From: [Phialemoniopsis] sp. UDSM-2020
Taxonomy: Eukaryota > Ascomycota > Sordariomycetes > Thyridiales > Thyridiaceae
NCBI GenBank assembly: GCA_018873225.1
Contig: JAEILZ010000002.1
Location: 2,356,001-2,420,000, forward strand
Direction of reading: 5' to 3'
Length of the DNA: 64,000 nucleotides
Shown here: positions 42,939 through 54,300 of the stretch, in pieces
How the letters are laid out: each line of letters starts with the position of its first letter
Numbering within the stretch: position 1 is the first letter of the stretch
Program-made: the position numbers and the translations under genes
The notes under the pieces: generated by a model
The model's input: the letters and a program-made list of their open reading frames with translations, nothing else
The model's database searches: none
What the model was told of the DNA's origin: nothing

Positions 42939-45288
42939 ATGCCTCCCCGGCGGTCAACCCGACCAAAGCGCGTGGCAGAGAGCAGTGAGGAGGCTCATTT
43001 TGTCGTGTCAGACCTACCACAACCAGGCGATGAGGATCCAGAGGATGCGGATTTCGAGGCCGCAGAAGAGGTTGCCTCGGAGCAAGATGAGGCAGATGCA
43101 GCGGATGAGGATTTCGGCGAGCCCGATGAAGAACCTCGAAAAGCCAAGGCGACCCGGAAGCCTCGCAAAGCAAAAGATGTCTCAAGTGCACCAAAGGCCC
43201 CCAAGGCACCAAGAACGCCAAAGACGCCAAAAGCACCTGCAGCAAAGCCCGCACGGCCAAAGAAGGGTTTACTGGCCACGAGAACCGATGACTTCCATGC
43301 CATCTCTGCGTATCCGCTTGATGTTCGAGCCACGCGGGTCTACGCTGGCCACCTCAAACGATGGGATAGATTCAGAGTTCTCATCGACATCATGTACGGG
43401 CCGTCAGTTCAAGGCATCGACATCATGAATGCGATGCGCAACCGCTGGCTCAATCATCCGCTCCTCCCTGCCAGAACTGCCACAGCCGAGGGCGGTGTCA
43501 TGCCATCACCGTGGCTTCCTGAGGGGTTCGAAGCTGAGCAGGCAACTAGATTTCGCACGTGGTTCGAGAAGTACAGGTCAGCAGGCTCTTGTGTACAAGT
43601 GTCCAGGCCCCTTGACATACATGAAGCTGCTCCTTATATACCGGAGTCGCAGCTGGGACTGGTCATGTTTTCCGGACCTACCGCAAGTCAGCAGGAATAC
43701 CACCTTGCTCAGGGTCAAGATCCCGTCGCATTAGACGCCTCCGGAGTGCCCCTTCAGCAATCAGCATCACCAGATGGACACCCTGATGTCTGGATGTTCG
43801 ACGTTGGCGGACTTCCGATCTGCATGGGATGGGCACCACTGTCTGGAGAGACCGAACAGTTACTTGCCTTGGCTGTGATCCCACACACCGATCAAGAGTA
43901 CACTGATTCTCATGGGGTCGGTCGGGGAAAGGGGAAAGCAGCTGGAAGCATTCAGTTCTGGAAAGTGCCATTCGAAAAAGATGAGGAAGATGCCGCTCGT
44001 CTCTCCAAGCGGCAACCCGAATTCAGCAACGCATTGTGTTTCGACTGGGGCCGGCCCAGGCGACTCTTGTGGTGTCCTGCTGTCTTACACTCCAGCTCCT
44101 TACATGGGCTTCTCGCAATACTAAGCACTGACGGCTTGGTGAGAGTGATCGAAGTACCAAAGGCCGATGAACCATGTTTTGGTAAGACTTTCAAAATCAC
44201 CGATCACAAAGCGCAAGAGTTGATCTGCTAACCTGCAATCAGACTACCTCGAGTCACCTATTGCCACGCTTGGTATAAACAACGAGTACAACATCGATGC
44301 GACTTGCATGACCTGGTGTGGCATAAATCGCATGGTCCTCGGCCATAGCGATGGAAGCGTCACTCTCTGGTCCATCGAACCTACCATGCTCCTCCAAAGA
44401 ATTCATGTCCATCACAACTTCATTCTCGACATTTGCTCTGGGTACCCGTCACAACCCTTTCTAATTTCGTCCAATCCCGTCGGCGGCAATTGCAAGATCG
44501 TCGATCTCTCGCTTCCAAGCAGCGAACAGTCATTTGTTTCCGTTGCCGTTACTCATTTCCAAACAAATTTGCACAAGTGGAGCGATCATCTCCAGGGCTT
44601 CATCACTGCCTATCCCTCAAGTAATCCGGGTAATACAGCTATGGCCTGTCTTCACCTGAGGTATTACCCTTCCGCCCGGACCGTCTACACGGGCTACTTG
44701 CAGCCGGCATGCTGCGCCATCGGTGTCAGCCACCCGTACCTGCTCGTGGGCCATCCGGACGGATCCTTGTGGACGAGCAATGGCATACGCAAACTTCTCT
44801 ACGACCGGGGCGAGCCCGTCTACAAGACCAAGCTATTCGAGCACGAATTCTGTCCTACACGACCAGATAACGCACAGGCACAGGGCGGCGGAGGGGTTCG
44901 AGGGGCAGTGCGCTTCCTTCAGGGATTTGAGCCAGAGACCAACGAACATCCCCGCGCAGAGCGTCTACGCCAGATGCAGAAAGACAAACGTGCGAAGGAG
45001 GCTAAGCAGAAGAAGAAGCAGGCCAAGGGTGGTGACCAGGACGAGGATGAAGACGTCGATGAGCTGGCAGCGGAGGAAGACGAAGCTTTTGAAGAGGAGG
45101 CGGCGCCGAAGAAACCGCAGGAACCCGACAAGAAGACCATCGCTGATCGGTCCAAGTATGTCATCCATGAGCCGTTGACGCGTATCACCGACCTTTGCTG
45201 GAATCCGAACATCAAGTTTGGTTGGTGGGGTGCCGCTGCGATGGGATCTGGCATTATCCGGATCATGGACCTAGGGGTGGATCAATGA
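42939..45288 (+). CDS. TFC6: TFIIIC subunit Tfc6-like (WD40 protein)
   Basis: Two exons (42939-44181 and 44243-45288) give 762 aa. The first 110 residues are a disordered, charged tail. It has an acidic block (ADAADEDFGEPDEE) and Lys/Pro/Ala repeats (KAPKAPRTPKTPKAPAAKPA), the latter DNA-binding or AT-hook-like. A seven-bladed WD40 propeller follows: WDRFRVLIDIMYGP, QLLALAVIPHTDQEY, GLVRVIEVP, WCGINRMVLGHSDGSVTLW, HHNFILDICSGYPSQPFLIS and SHPYLLVGHPDGSLWTSNG. A coiled, Lys/Glu-rich insert (about 650-700) precedes the last blade. Tfc6 (tau91, human TFIIIC110) is part of the B-box-binding module of TFIIIC for RNA polymerase III genes. It is convergent with the PAQR gene. Confidence 0.85.
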
Positions 45289-45467
45289 GAGCTGTCGGTC
45301 TGAAGATCTCATACCATCAAAGCTCTTAGAGCATTGGATTTGTGGTGAGCTATTTTCGGAGCGCAAGGACGAGTCTGTCACTACTGGAAAGTGTCCGACG
45401 GCACCGATCGCAACAGCGAGATATAAGTCAAGTGACGCTTGAGCTGTACTTTACTAGCCGATCTACC

Positions 45468-46557
45468 TCAACATTGCGCTCCCATCGTGCTATGGTGGTA
45501 GTCGAAGGCTTTCGCTTGACCATACAGATGCGATGCTGCAGCAAGGAGAACGAAGATATGGAAAATCTGGTGTGAGCTACCCCAGATATCAAATCGACCT
45601 GGTGCAAGCCTTTCGGGCCATCGGGCCTGAAGGGGTGTTAGCCATCATTTATCTGCGGCGGGTCATTGTAAAACAGTACTCACAGCATAGATGAAGGCCC
45701 CTGAGATGTAAAAGGCACCTTGAAGCAGAACCCATCCTAGTCCCATCCTCTTGTGCAGGTCCTCAAAGCTGTCCATGAACAAACCCTGAACCACAGGCAC
45801 CACACCCGATGTCCCCAGAGCTACGAACATCATTGCACGGTAAGGCCGCCACTCGGGTGTTCTGAAGTGCTCGAACCAGGAAACAGCAAGGCATCCCGCG
45901 CCGAGAATGCAGATCTGTTCGCCGAGTTAGCCCGTCGCCATTCCCTCACCAAGTAGCCTGTTGAACAAGGCATTAACGAACCATGTAAAGATACAGCGTC
46001 ATCAGGGCTGGGTGGCAGAAGAAGCCGTAGTACAGGGTCGGGACGTAGCTGCCGACAATCAGGAACACGATCCCAGAGTAGTCCAGCTTGTTCCCCCACT
46101 TAGCCACGTCGGGCGAGTGGTTCGAGATGGCGTGGTACGTCGCGCTCATGCCTAGGCACAAGAATGCACCGGCGAAGAAGCAGCAGAAGACGAGGATGTC
46201 GGCCGCCGACGCCGACTCGTACCGCGGCGCGACGAGGCCGTGCAGCAGGACGCCTCCGATGGTGAAGCCGATGGCGCCGAGCAGGTGCGACCAGATGTTG
46301 ACCGTCTCGTTGTGGATCGAGGCTACGCTGGCAAAGGAGCTCTTGTAGCTGTTGCTGGTCGGGCGGTAGCCGCTGAGGATGTAAGCGTTGTCGCGGCGCC
46401 AGTGCGGCAGCTCATCCCAGGCGAGCAGTAGGGCGCGCTCAACCCTGGTCTCGACCTGCTTGGCGGCGTCGACGAGCGTCTCGACTGCCGCAGCGGCGTT
46501 GGATGGTCGCCGTTGGCGTACTTGGCCCTGGCTACGGGTTTCGCGTTGAGTGGACAT
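45468..46557 (-). CDS. PAQR / haemolysin III-type seven-TM protein (Izh family)
   Basis: Three exons (46557-45982, 45914-45684, 45626-45468) give 321 aa, all phase 0. The first donor is GTTCGT, a weaker match. A Gln/Arg-rich cytosolic head is followed by LPHWRRDNAYILSGYRP and SVASIHNETVNIWSHLLG, the PAQR entrance motif. Seven membrane segments follow. The zinc/ceramidase-like histidines are present in ATYHAISNH and at the end in SHQIFHIFVLLAAASHL. Fungal PAQR proteins (yeast Izh1-4) affect zinc and sterol homeostasis and may have ceramidase-like activity. It lies tail-to-tail with TFC6, 179 bp apart. Confidence 0.9.
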
Positions 46558-47314
46558 GACCGTTGTGCTGCTCTTTGTTGATGTAAGTATCGAAGTGGGC
46601 TGGTATGAAGTTGACCCGCAAGCTTTGTGACAGAAAACCTGACCCAAGATTAACAGCAAGACCGGTCTTTAAATATCATCTCGTCCTCATTGAGAGTGCC
46701 AGTGATCGTCTGCGATATTGTGGACCCAGTTGTAGTTTGCCCAACGCTCGATAGCTTCACGATGTCATGATCCAACGTTTTGGTATGCCGATTTTGTTGA
46801 GTGCACATGTCAAGTGCCAGGCGTTCCGAGGCAGTGGAGTTAGCGGGCCGTTGTGGATGCTGTCAGCCTGTGGCATCTCAGACGGCGCCCTGGCTCCTGA
46901 TGGCTTTAAGGAAATACATGAAATAAAATACGTCATAAACGGCGGCTTTCTACAGCATCTCTCTCTACGATGTGCTTCATATATCATGTGAAGGTTCAAG
47001 CGATGTCTGACGGACTTACCCCAGTACTCTCGACACCCCTCACCAATGGCGATCTGTGCAGCACTTTACCCCGGGAGAAAACTCCAGGGCAGTCTTACAG
47101 ACCAGCCGGGTATGTCGACGGAGTCCTCTATGAGAGACCGCGTTCCTGTGTCAGTCCAAGTTTGAAAGGTATGCGTGTATTCGTGATCTATCATGCGGTG
47201 CATGCTACCAAAATCCCAGCGCCGTACACCAGGAGCACATGCCGTTGCCTGTGTAGCATTTGCCCACAGAGGGTAAACGTCGTGCTCCCCCACATCCCGT
47301 GTCGAGATCGATGT
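46558..47314. other. intergenic, PAQR promoter / TMA7 terminator
   Basis: 757 bp. Only unsupported short frames, including one of 175 codons overlapping the antisense of TMA7. No feature claimed. Confidence 0.5.
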
Positions 47315-47656
47315 TTATTTCTTGCCGCTCTTCTTGATACCTTGGCCGCCGGTGTTCAAGGGGCCCTTGCCTCCGACCTTCGAGGCGAGATCCTTGCGAG
47401 CCTTCTCCTCTGTTTGGCGAGGTGGTGTCAGTATGAGATCTCGCTTGATAAATGTGACTTCAGGCGGCACGTACCGGCTCTCTTCTTCTCGAGGTAGGCC
47501 TTGTCATCGTCGTCAAGGTCCTTCTTGTCCTTCTTGGCGGCCTTGAGAGGCTTGACCTTGCCACCTGCAGTATGGTCGGTTAGCGTTGGTCGCCTACCTT
47601 TTCTCAGCAAGACAAAGGACATGGCGCAACTGACCTTCACGGTTTTGACCACCCAT
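47315..47656 (-). CDS. TMA7: Tma7-like translation-machinery-associated protein
   Basis: Three exons (47656-47635, 47564-47475, 47409-47315) give 68 aa. The first exon is 22 nt. The joined protein has a Gly-rich head, then KVKPLKAAKKDKKDLDDDDK, AYLEKKRAEEKARKDLASKV and the invariant C-terminus GKGPLNTGGQGIKKSGKK. This matches the whole length of yeast Tma7 (64 aa). It is a small, highly charged, ribosome-associated protein. Its loss alters translation in yeast, but its mechanism is poorly known. The introns fall in the same Gly/Lys-rich contexts expected for fungal orthologues. It is divergent from PRP4. Confidence 0.93.
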
Positions 47657-48350
47657 TTTTGCAAGTTTGACTTGGAGTGCTTTTCGTGTCTTGATATTCG
47701 GCGCAAGAAAAGTATTCTTGCAAGATAAGCACAACCAAAAAACTTGCGACCAAGGAAGGGCGGGCGCGAGAATAATAAATTCCAGCAGAATGGAGTGATA
47801 AAGGGTCCAGACTGACTTGCCCCGCCATTCAGAGGCGGCGCGCCTGTGGATACTGCCAGATGCGCCCTCCAATCAACACTCACAGTCTGCGGGCGGTGAG
47901 AGGGCAGCCTTGCTAGCGCCCAGGCAGATCCAGCTCCCGAACTTTGTGCCTCAAATTGGAACCAGCCCAGACTTAACCCAAACCTCGCGTCATGTTTTAG
48001 CTTTCGCTTCACCCGATTAACCAGCACTTTGGTTCGCCAGCACGCACAAAACATCTCATTCATCTGCTCTTTTCAACAGGTTGCATCAAAGGTCTTCTTT
48101 CAAAGATCACCAGCCTGACGCGTACCGAGTGCCGCTCCTGTCGTTGTTTGCGCACTTGGGCTATGTCCTGAGCGCAGTACAAGATCGAGAGGATTGATCC
48201 GGTTGGCCTTTATTCTTCCTAGACATTCTCCCCTTGTATTCAAGGCTGACACGGCATCCTTACGCTGCCCAAAGTCAAGGATCTTTCCCTCGAGAAGCTA
48301 GCTACCACCACCAGGGGCTTGAAGTTGATAAGTAGTTGATTCCTGTAGCC
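47657..48350. other. divergent promoter TMA7 / PRP4
   Basis: 694 bp shared promoter between two RNA/translation housekeeping genes. No coding feature. Confidence 0.5.
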
Positions 48351-51300
48351 ATGGCTTCTCAGGCCAGCTCGGACGAGGGGGAGATTATCGAGAATGGTCA
48401 CGAGGATGTGAAGGCAACTACACTGCCATACTTTCAAGGAAACGGTGTTGACCGTCGCGACAGAAACCGATCTAGAACACCACGATCGCCAGACTCACGC
48501 GACTCGCGCTCTCATCGCAGCCCTGTTCGAAACCTTTCACCCAAAGGCTACAAACGGTCTCGCGAGGAGCCTGATTATCGCCCTCACAGGGCAAAGGGAT
48601 CTGACAGCCGACAATTTCGCGTGCACTATGAGGACTCCCCGCGAGGCGACTCTCGTAGAACTCGACCATACGATGATCCGGATCGGCCACCGTCCAGAGG
48701 AACATTCGGCCGTTATGACGACTCCTACGCTCCCGGTCGCTACCGTGACGATCGGTCTCAGCGCCTAGATCATGCTGATCGAGATCGTGACCGCTACCCA
48801 CAGAAGCGCCATAGAACTCGCAGTCGATCTCCGTACTCGGCGAACAACCGCAATGGCAGACGGCGGGACCGTGATAGACGAGACTATGGCGGCTTCGATA
48901 GGCGTCAGAACGAGGAGCAGGCTGAGTCTATCCAGTACAGTGCCCACCATGAAAAGCAGTCAAGGGATGGCCACTCGTCCAAGCGGGCTCCAGTGGCTAA
49001 CAACGGTGTGAAAGATGTTGCTAAGACCAATGAAGTTGTTGCAGCTGAAGCGAGCACTGCTGCTTCGTCTCGGCAGCCAAAAGAGTCAGTGTCCGCCGTC
49101 TCAAAAGATGTGTTGTCCATACTAACAACAAATTTCAGGTCATCGGCGGCGCAAGCTTCGACCCAACCTGAAGCCGAGACTCAACAGGAGTGGGAAGAGG
49201 AGCAACCCATCGACGAAGCTGCCGAAATAGAGCGTCGTCGGCGCCGGCGTGAAGCAATTCTGGGAAGGTCCCGTGCCTCAACACCCATGCATCAACTTGC
49301 GATCTCGGCAGAAAATCCCACTGCGTCGACTCCGGGCGGATCGACCCAGGTCGGTACGCCCGCTGAGGTCAATACTCCACGCTCCAGTAGGTTCAGTGTC
49401 CAAACTATGCAACGATCTCGTGCTAATAGATGCTCAGTCGGTACTCCAGGCATGTCGCCTGCACCACATCAGAGTGCTCTTTCTCCCGAACCCATCGATC
49501 TAGCTAATGACCAGGACCTGATCAATTTTCACGCGCACGACAAGAACGGCGCCCACGATGAAGATGGTCCTTCGGCGGCTGATTACGACCCTACTGTCGA
49601 TATGCAGGAGGATGAGCGTCGAGATGAGTTGCGCCATGGCTTTGTAGGTCTCCACGGACAAGAACGCCGTGGCTCAATCATAGCAGCCGATGCAGACAAG
49701 CCTACTGAGGAACAGCCCCCTGTGTCGGAATCCAAGCCTGACGGCGATGACGATGATGACTTTGACATGTTCGCCGAGGACTTTGATGAGACGAAGTACG
49801 CGGCGCCCAAGGCGGCCGCCGACAGCAACGGCACCTTGGATGATCAAGGTCTCCCTGCGCAGATTGCTCAAGGCAACGCCGGCGGTATCTTGGAGGGCGA
49901 TGATAAGGACGGCTACTACAAGATTCGACCTGGCGAGATCCTTGATGGTCGCTATCAGATTCAGGCCACACTCGGAAAGGGTATGTTTTCCGGCGTTGCC
50001 CGCGCCGTGGATCTGACCACAAAGAACCTCGTTGCGATCAAAATAATGCGCAACAACGATGCGCTCAGGAAAGGCGGCTTCACCGAGATCGCCATTTTGC
50101 AGAAGCTCAACGGTGCCGATCCGGAAAACAAAAGACACGTCGTCAAGTTCGAACGTTCTTTCGAGTACAAGGGTCATCTGTGCATGGCCTTCGAGAACTT
50201 GTCACTCAACTTGAGAGAAGTACTGAAGAAATTTGGAAACAACGTCGGGATCAACCTCAAGGGCGTGAGGGTGTATGCTTACCAGATCTTTGTTGCTCTG
50301 GCGCACATGCGTAAATGCAGCATCATCCACGCCGATTTGAAGCCGGACAATATTCTGGTAAGACATCTGTCTCCTCTTCATCGCAGACAAGGTCAGCTAA
50401 CGACTCGACAGGTTAACGATGCACGCAACGTTCTCAAAATCTGTGATCTGGGCACCGCCATCGATCGATCCGACGCCGCCACAGCGCACAATGAGATCAC
50501 GCCCTACCTCATCAGTCGTTTCTACCGAGCGCCCGAGATCATCCTCGGCATGCCCTATGACTATGCAGTCGATATGTGGTCCATCGGTTGCACTCTTTAT
50601 GAGCTGTATACCGGCAAGATCCTGTTCACTGGTGACAGCAATAACCAGATGCTCCGGACCATAATGGAGATCCGTGGCAAGATGAGCGGCAAGCTCTACC
50701 GGCGCGGTCAGCTATGGAACATGCACTTTGACGACCTTGGCAATTTCGTGAGCCAGGAACGAGACAAGGTGCTTGGAAAGGTACGTGTGAAAGTTTTCCA
50801 TCTCTGAAGCTGCTTCAATCCCCACTCCCTGCATTTCTCACTCGGCACGATTTCACGCGAATCCGCAATGTTTCAAGCCTGCCTGTGCGTTATGCGGCCC
50901 AAAATTTCCTTCGATCATCCTTCCAAGTGTTTGATGTTCGGATTGCTTTTAATAGAATCCCTGCGGCTGGTAAGCGCGCGGCGCTGTGCCGTCCCGGCCC
51001 GCCCCAGTCAATGCATCCCGAAAATCCATCCCTAGCTGCGGCCACCCATGGCGACCGGGGCGATCCAACAGTGCATATCGTCCTCTCCTTTGGACTCTTG
51101 TTCTTCTTCAGACACTGGCATAAGTTTGTTTGGGGCGCGATGCTAACATCTATTCTTATTATAGCCCATGGTGAAGCTCTTGCCAATTCTCAAACCAACG
51201 CGGGATCTCCGCGCGCGCCTCCTGGCCGCATCGAGCGGGATGAGCGAGATGGAGCTAAAGGAGCTCAACTTGTTTCACGACCTGCTGCAGGCCTGCCTCA

Positions 51301-51374
51301 ATCTCAATCCCGACAAGAGGATCACGCCCCTGGACGCGCTTAAGCATCCTTTTTTCACATCTCGGATGCATTAA
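48351..51374 (+). CDS. PRP4: Prp4-type spliceosomal protein kinase
   Basis: Best model: exons 48351-49084, 49139-50357, 50412-50780 and 51165-51374, giving 843 aa. Introns 1 and 2 are both 54 nt and stop-free, so unspliced reading also stays open. Intron 1 is supported by ACTAAC and TTTCAG signals and donor GTCAGT. The N-terminal half is Arg/Ser/Asp-rich like splicing factors (RRDRNRSRTPRSPDSRDSRS). The kinase domain begins near residue 510 (DGRYQIQATLGKGMFSGVAR). It has AIKIMRNND for the lysine, IIHADLKPDNILV in the catalytic loop (HAD instead of HRD), DLGTA in place of DFG, and FYRAPEIILGMPYD. These are family features of Prp4/PRPF4B. Prp4 phosphorylates tri-snRNP proteins to activate the spliceosome. 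The last intron is 384 nt, unusually long. Confidence 0.93.
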
Positions 51375-54300
51375 GCGAACGACAGGCCAGCCACTAACGA
51401 GGATCTGCGCTCAATGGTGACCGAACGGCCAGCAGGCATTACGTTGGTTGAGTACTTGCAACAAGGGCGCCGAGGCGACCGGGTGGCCTTCTCAGACTGT
51501 ATTGGATTATGTAGGAGTTTCGGTGTTTAGACTCGCATTGGGGCAGTAGACGTCGGCATCGCTCAGAATAGATAATGTGTTTGAATCTATCTCGTCTCAG
51601 GCGGAAACATCCAAGTATAACCAATCCATGGGGGGTCAACGTAATGAATGCTACGTTCGATCCGAGTGAGAAGTCGACGATTTGCATCATACATCTTTGC
51701 GTGGGCCAATAACCCGAGTGATGCTAGCCCTTGTCATTGGCTGAACTCTTCGGTCAAGAAGATAGCCTCGTAGTCCCAAAACACAGTCACAACACGATGT
51801 CAACGGGTGCTTTTGTGGAAATGGTAAATCAGCACGGATGATTGGTAAGACATGATAGAGCTGTTAGGTAACTGTCTTGCTGCCACAGTCTTATATGACA
51901 TAACATTCTTGGGTATCGTGATCTCAAAGGTAAACATATCCATCACATCGTACATGATATTCTCAGCCGCATGGATACGTACGGGCACACAAGGAGGCAA
52001 ACATGCTGCACCCAGCCCCCTCTTGCTGCGAACCGCTGCCTTGCGCGCCCTTCAGCCCTCGGTCAGATATCGGAACACCGGGTGCCACTATCCCACCGAG
52101 CAAACAGCCCACACATATCCAATACCCGCGATCACTCACGCATAGAAGGGCAGATGACTCCATAGTAGGGGACGGAGTCTTCTGGGATGTGTCATGTTGC
52201 CACACAAACGCGTAGCTACTTGCACGCAGACCTGAACATCGTATGCGGCTACCCGCCCTGGTATTGCTATACTTTGACGCCCCCGAGGCAAAAGCTGTAC
52301 CCGGCAGGCGGGGCCGGCCGCGTGACGCCCGTTGGCCGATGCTGGCTTGCCACTCTGTACGACTGGGTGTGGTGCAGGCCAGATTCAAGGGGGAGACAGG
52401 TCGGGTGGACTGGTCGTACGCGGCAGTTTGGCTGATCTATTCTCCTTGGCAAACATGGTGGTTAGGGCAAGTCGGGTTGTGGTTCCTGTTATCTAGCCCG
52501 GTGATACGTGACACTATGGAGTTGTATCCTGGTCCTGGCTCATGTAACTAGAGAATGTGGAGATCTAGAACATGCTGTGTTACTACGTCTCTGCTATTGG
52601 TACCAGGAAGGGTCATATATTGCCCCGACATGAGGTCTTTATGATCGACCTTGTCTTTTGTAACTCGACCCGAGATAGTGGCGTTATGAAGCCCATTCGA
52701 GGCTGGTTATACTCGTCGTCAGATACAGGCACTTCAGAAACCTTACTGTGGCAGACAATGCTCAACATTATTCTGATACGCTCTTTGCATGTGTTCCATC
52801 ATATCAAGAAATTCATAGCATTTGGAATCGATCTCGAGTGCGAGCCACTCATAAATAAAGAGTGCCGGTGAGAACTCAGAGATTCATTTAGTGCCAACGA
52901 TCAACCTATTGGCACCCCTATATATCGTTATTGAATTATCGTAGACATCCATGAAGTTTGTCATTGAGGGTGAAAACTACAACATAGTTTAAGGGATCGC
53001 CACGGCATGTCGAGCCAAGCCGTCAACCTCTTTGCTGACTTATTTACCAGGAAACATATATGTCGATACATGTAGTATGCTCTACAGATATCCATAATCT
53101 TAACTCGGTTGTACAGAGATCCGCTGCGTGACATGCTAAACAAGTCTCATATTTGCTGCGCGGAAACCCGAACGACCAGATGATGAGAAATCAACGGATT
53201 CTACCTAGCCTTTGGGAAGACCATCAATCATTGTATCTTTGTGCCGAGTTACTCCAGGATTTGTACACACCACCTTGGCATTACAATACCATAATATTGA
53301 ATGCTATGAATAACTGCAAGGTGCGAGAAAAAAAAGAACCCGAAGCCTACTAATCAAGTTCGAATGTCGTGTGTATATGATTTTATTTGCCTACCGAGAC
53401 AAGTGTCTTTTACATGTAGAGCATGGTATTCAACTACGAGCTAAACTTGGTCTCTGATGAAGTTGTTTACCGAGCGAGGCTGGGGCCGGGCAGAACGTGC
53501 ATGGCTCCATAACCCAAAATCTCATCTCACATGGCTGGCAACCAATGGCTAGTGGAATGCTCAATCTCAGGGTCTTCCTCGGTAAGCCGTAGACATTGTA
53601 CGGTCAACGTTAGTGTCAATCTACCAAAGTACTCCCAACGTGGATAAAGCCTCGTGCCACAGACGGGCAGGCGTTTCACTCCTTCGAAGTTTGCCCTTTA
53701 CTTTTGCCCAGGGAGGTTGATGTGGTTGGGTTTGGGTGGACTTTCGCAACGCGAGGGCGTCAAAACGGCGGGCGTTTCCCCACTTGGGGCGGGCGGATTT
53801 GGGGGGTTGACATCATCCTGGCGGCTGTGCGAGCCTCTGCGTGCCTCAGCTAAACGATCAGCTAAGCGAAGAGAGGGATCCGATCGGTCAGAGGCACAGA
53901 GGATGCAGGGCCATTACGAATTTAGATTCATCCGTCGTGGAAGTAAGCTGGAATGGCGCTTGGACCGGTGGGGGATAGAGGAAGTGATCGTTTGTGTGTG
54001 CTAATCACGAAACAATAGACTTGCCCATCCGATGACGCCTGTGTGATATGGAGTGGACCAATCCAGGGCGAGATCATCGCTCGCATAATGAAGAGATGAA
54101 CAAGGCTGCAGAAAGCCCGTCAGCTGAGGGAATGAAGGTGCAACCAACCGTCAATCCTCCGTGCGGCGTGTGTATCCCAGGCAAGTGACGCGCGTATCGT
54201 TACTGGTCGGACATCATTAGCGGAGGGACGGTTCCGTGGATGAGGACGACGAAGGGCGTTGTTTGCGCGCGACGAATGATCGCATCCGGTGCAGTTCGCC

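Noticed and set aside
46970..47497. 175-codon plus-strand frame near TMA7
   Set aside because: Antisense to the three-exon TMA7 gene and without independent features.
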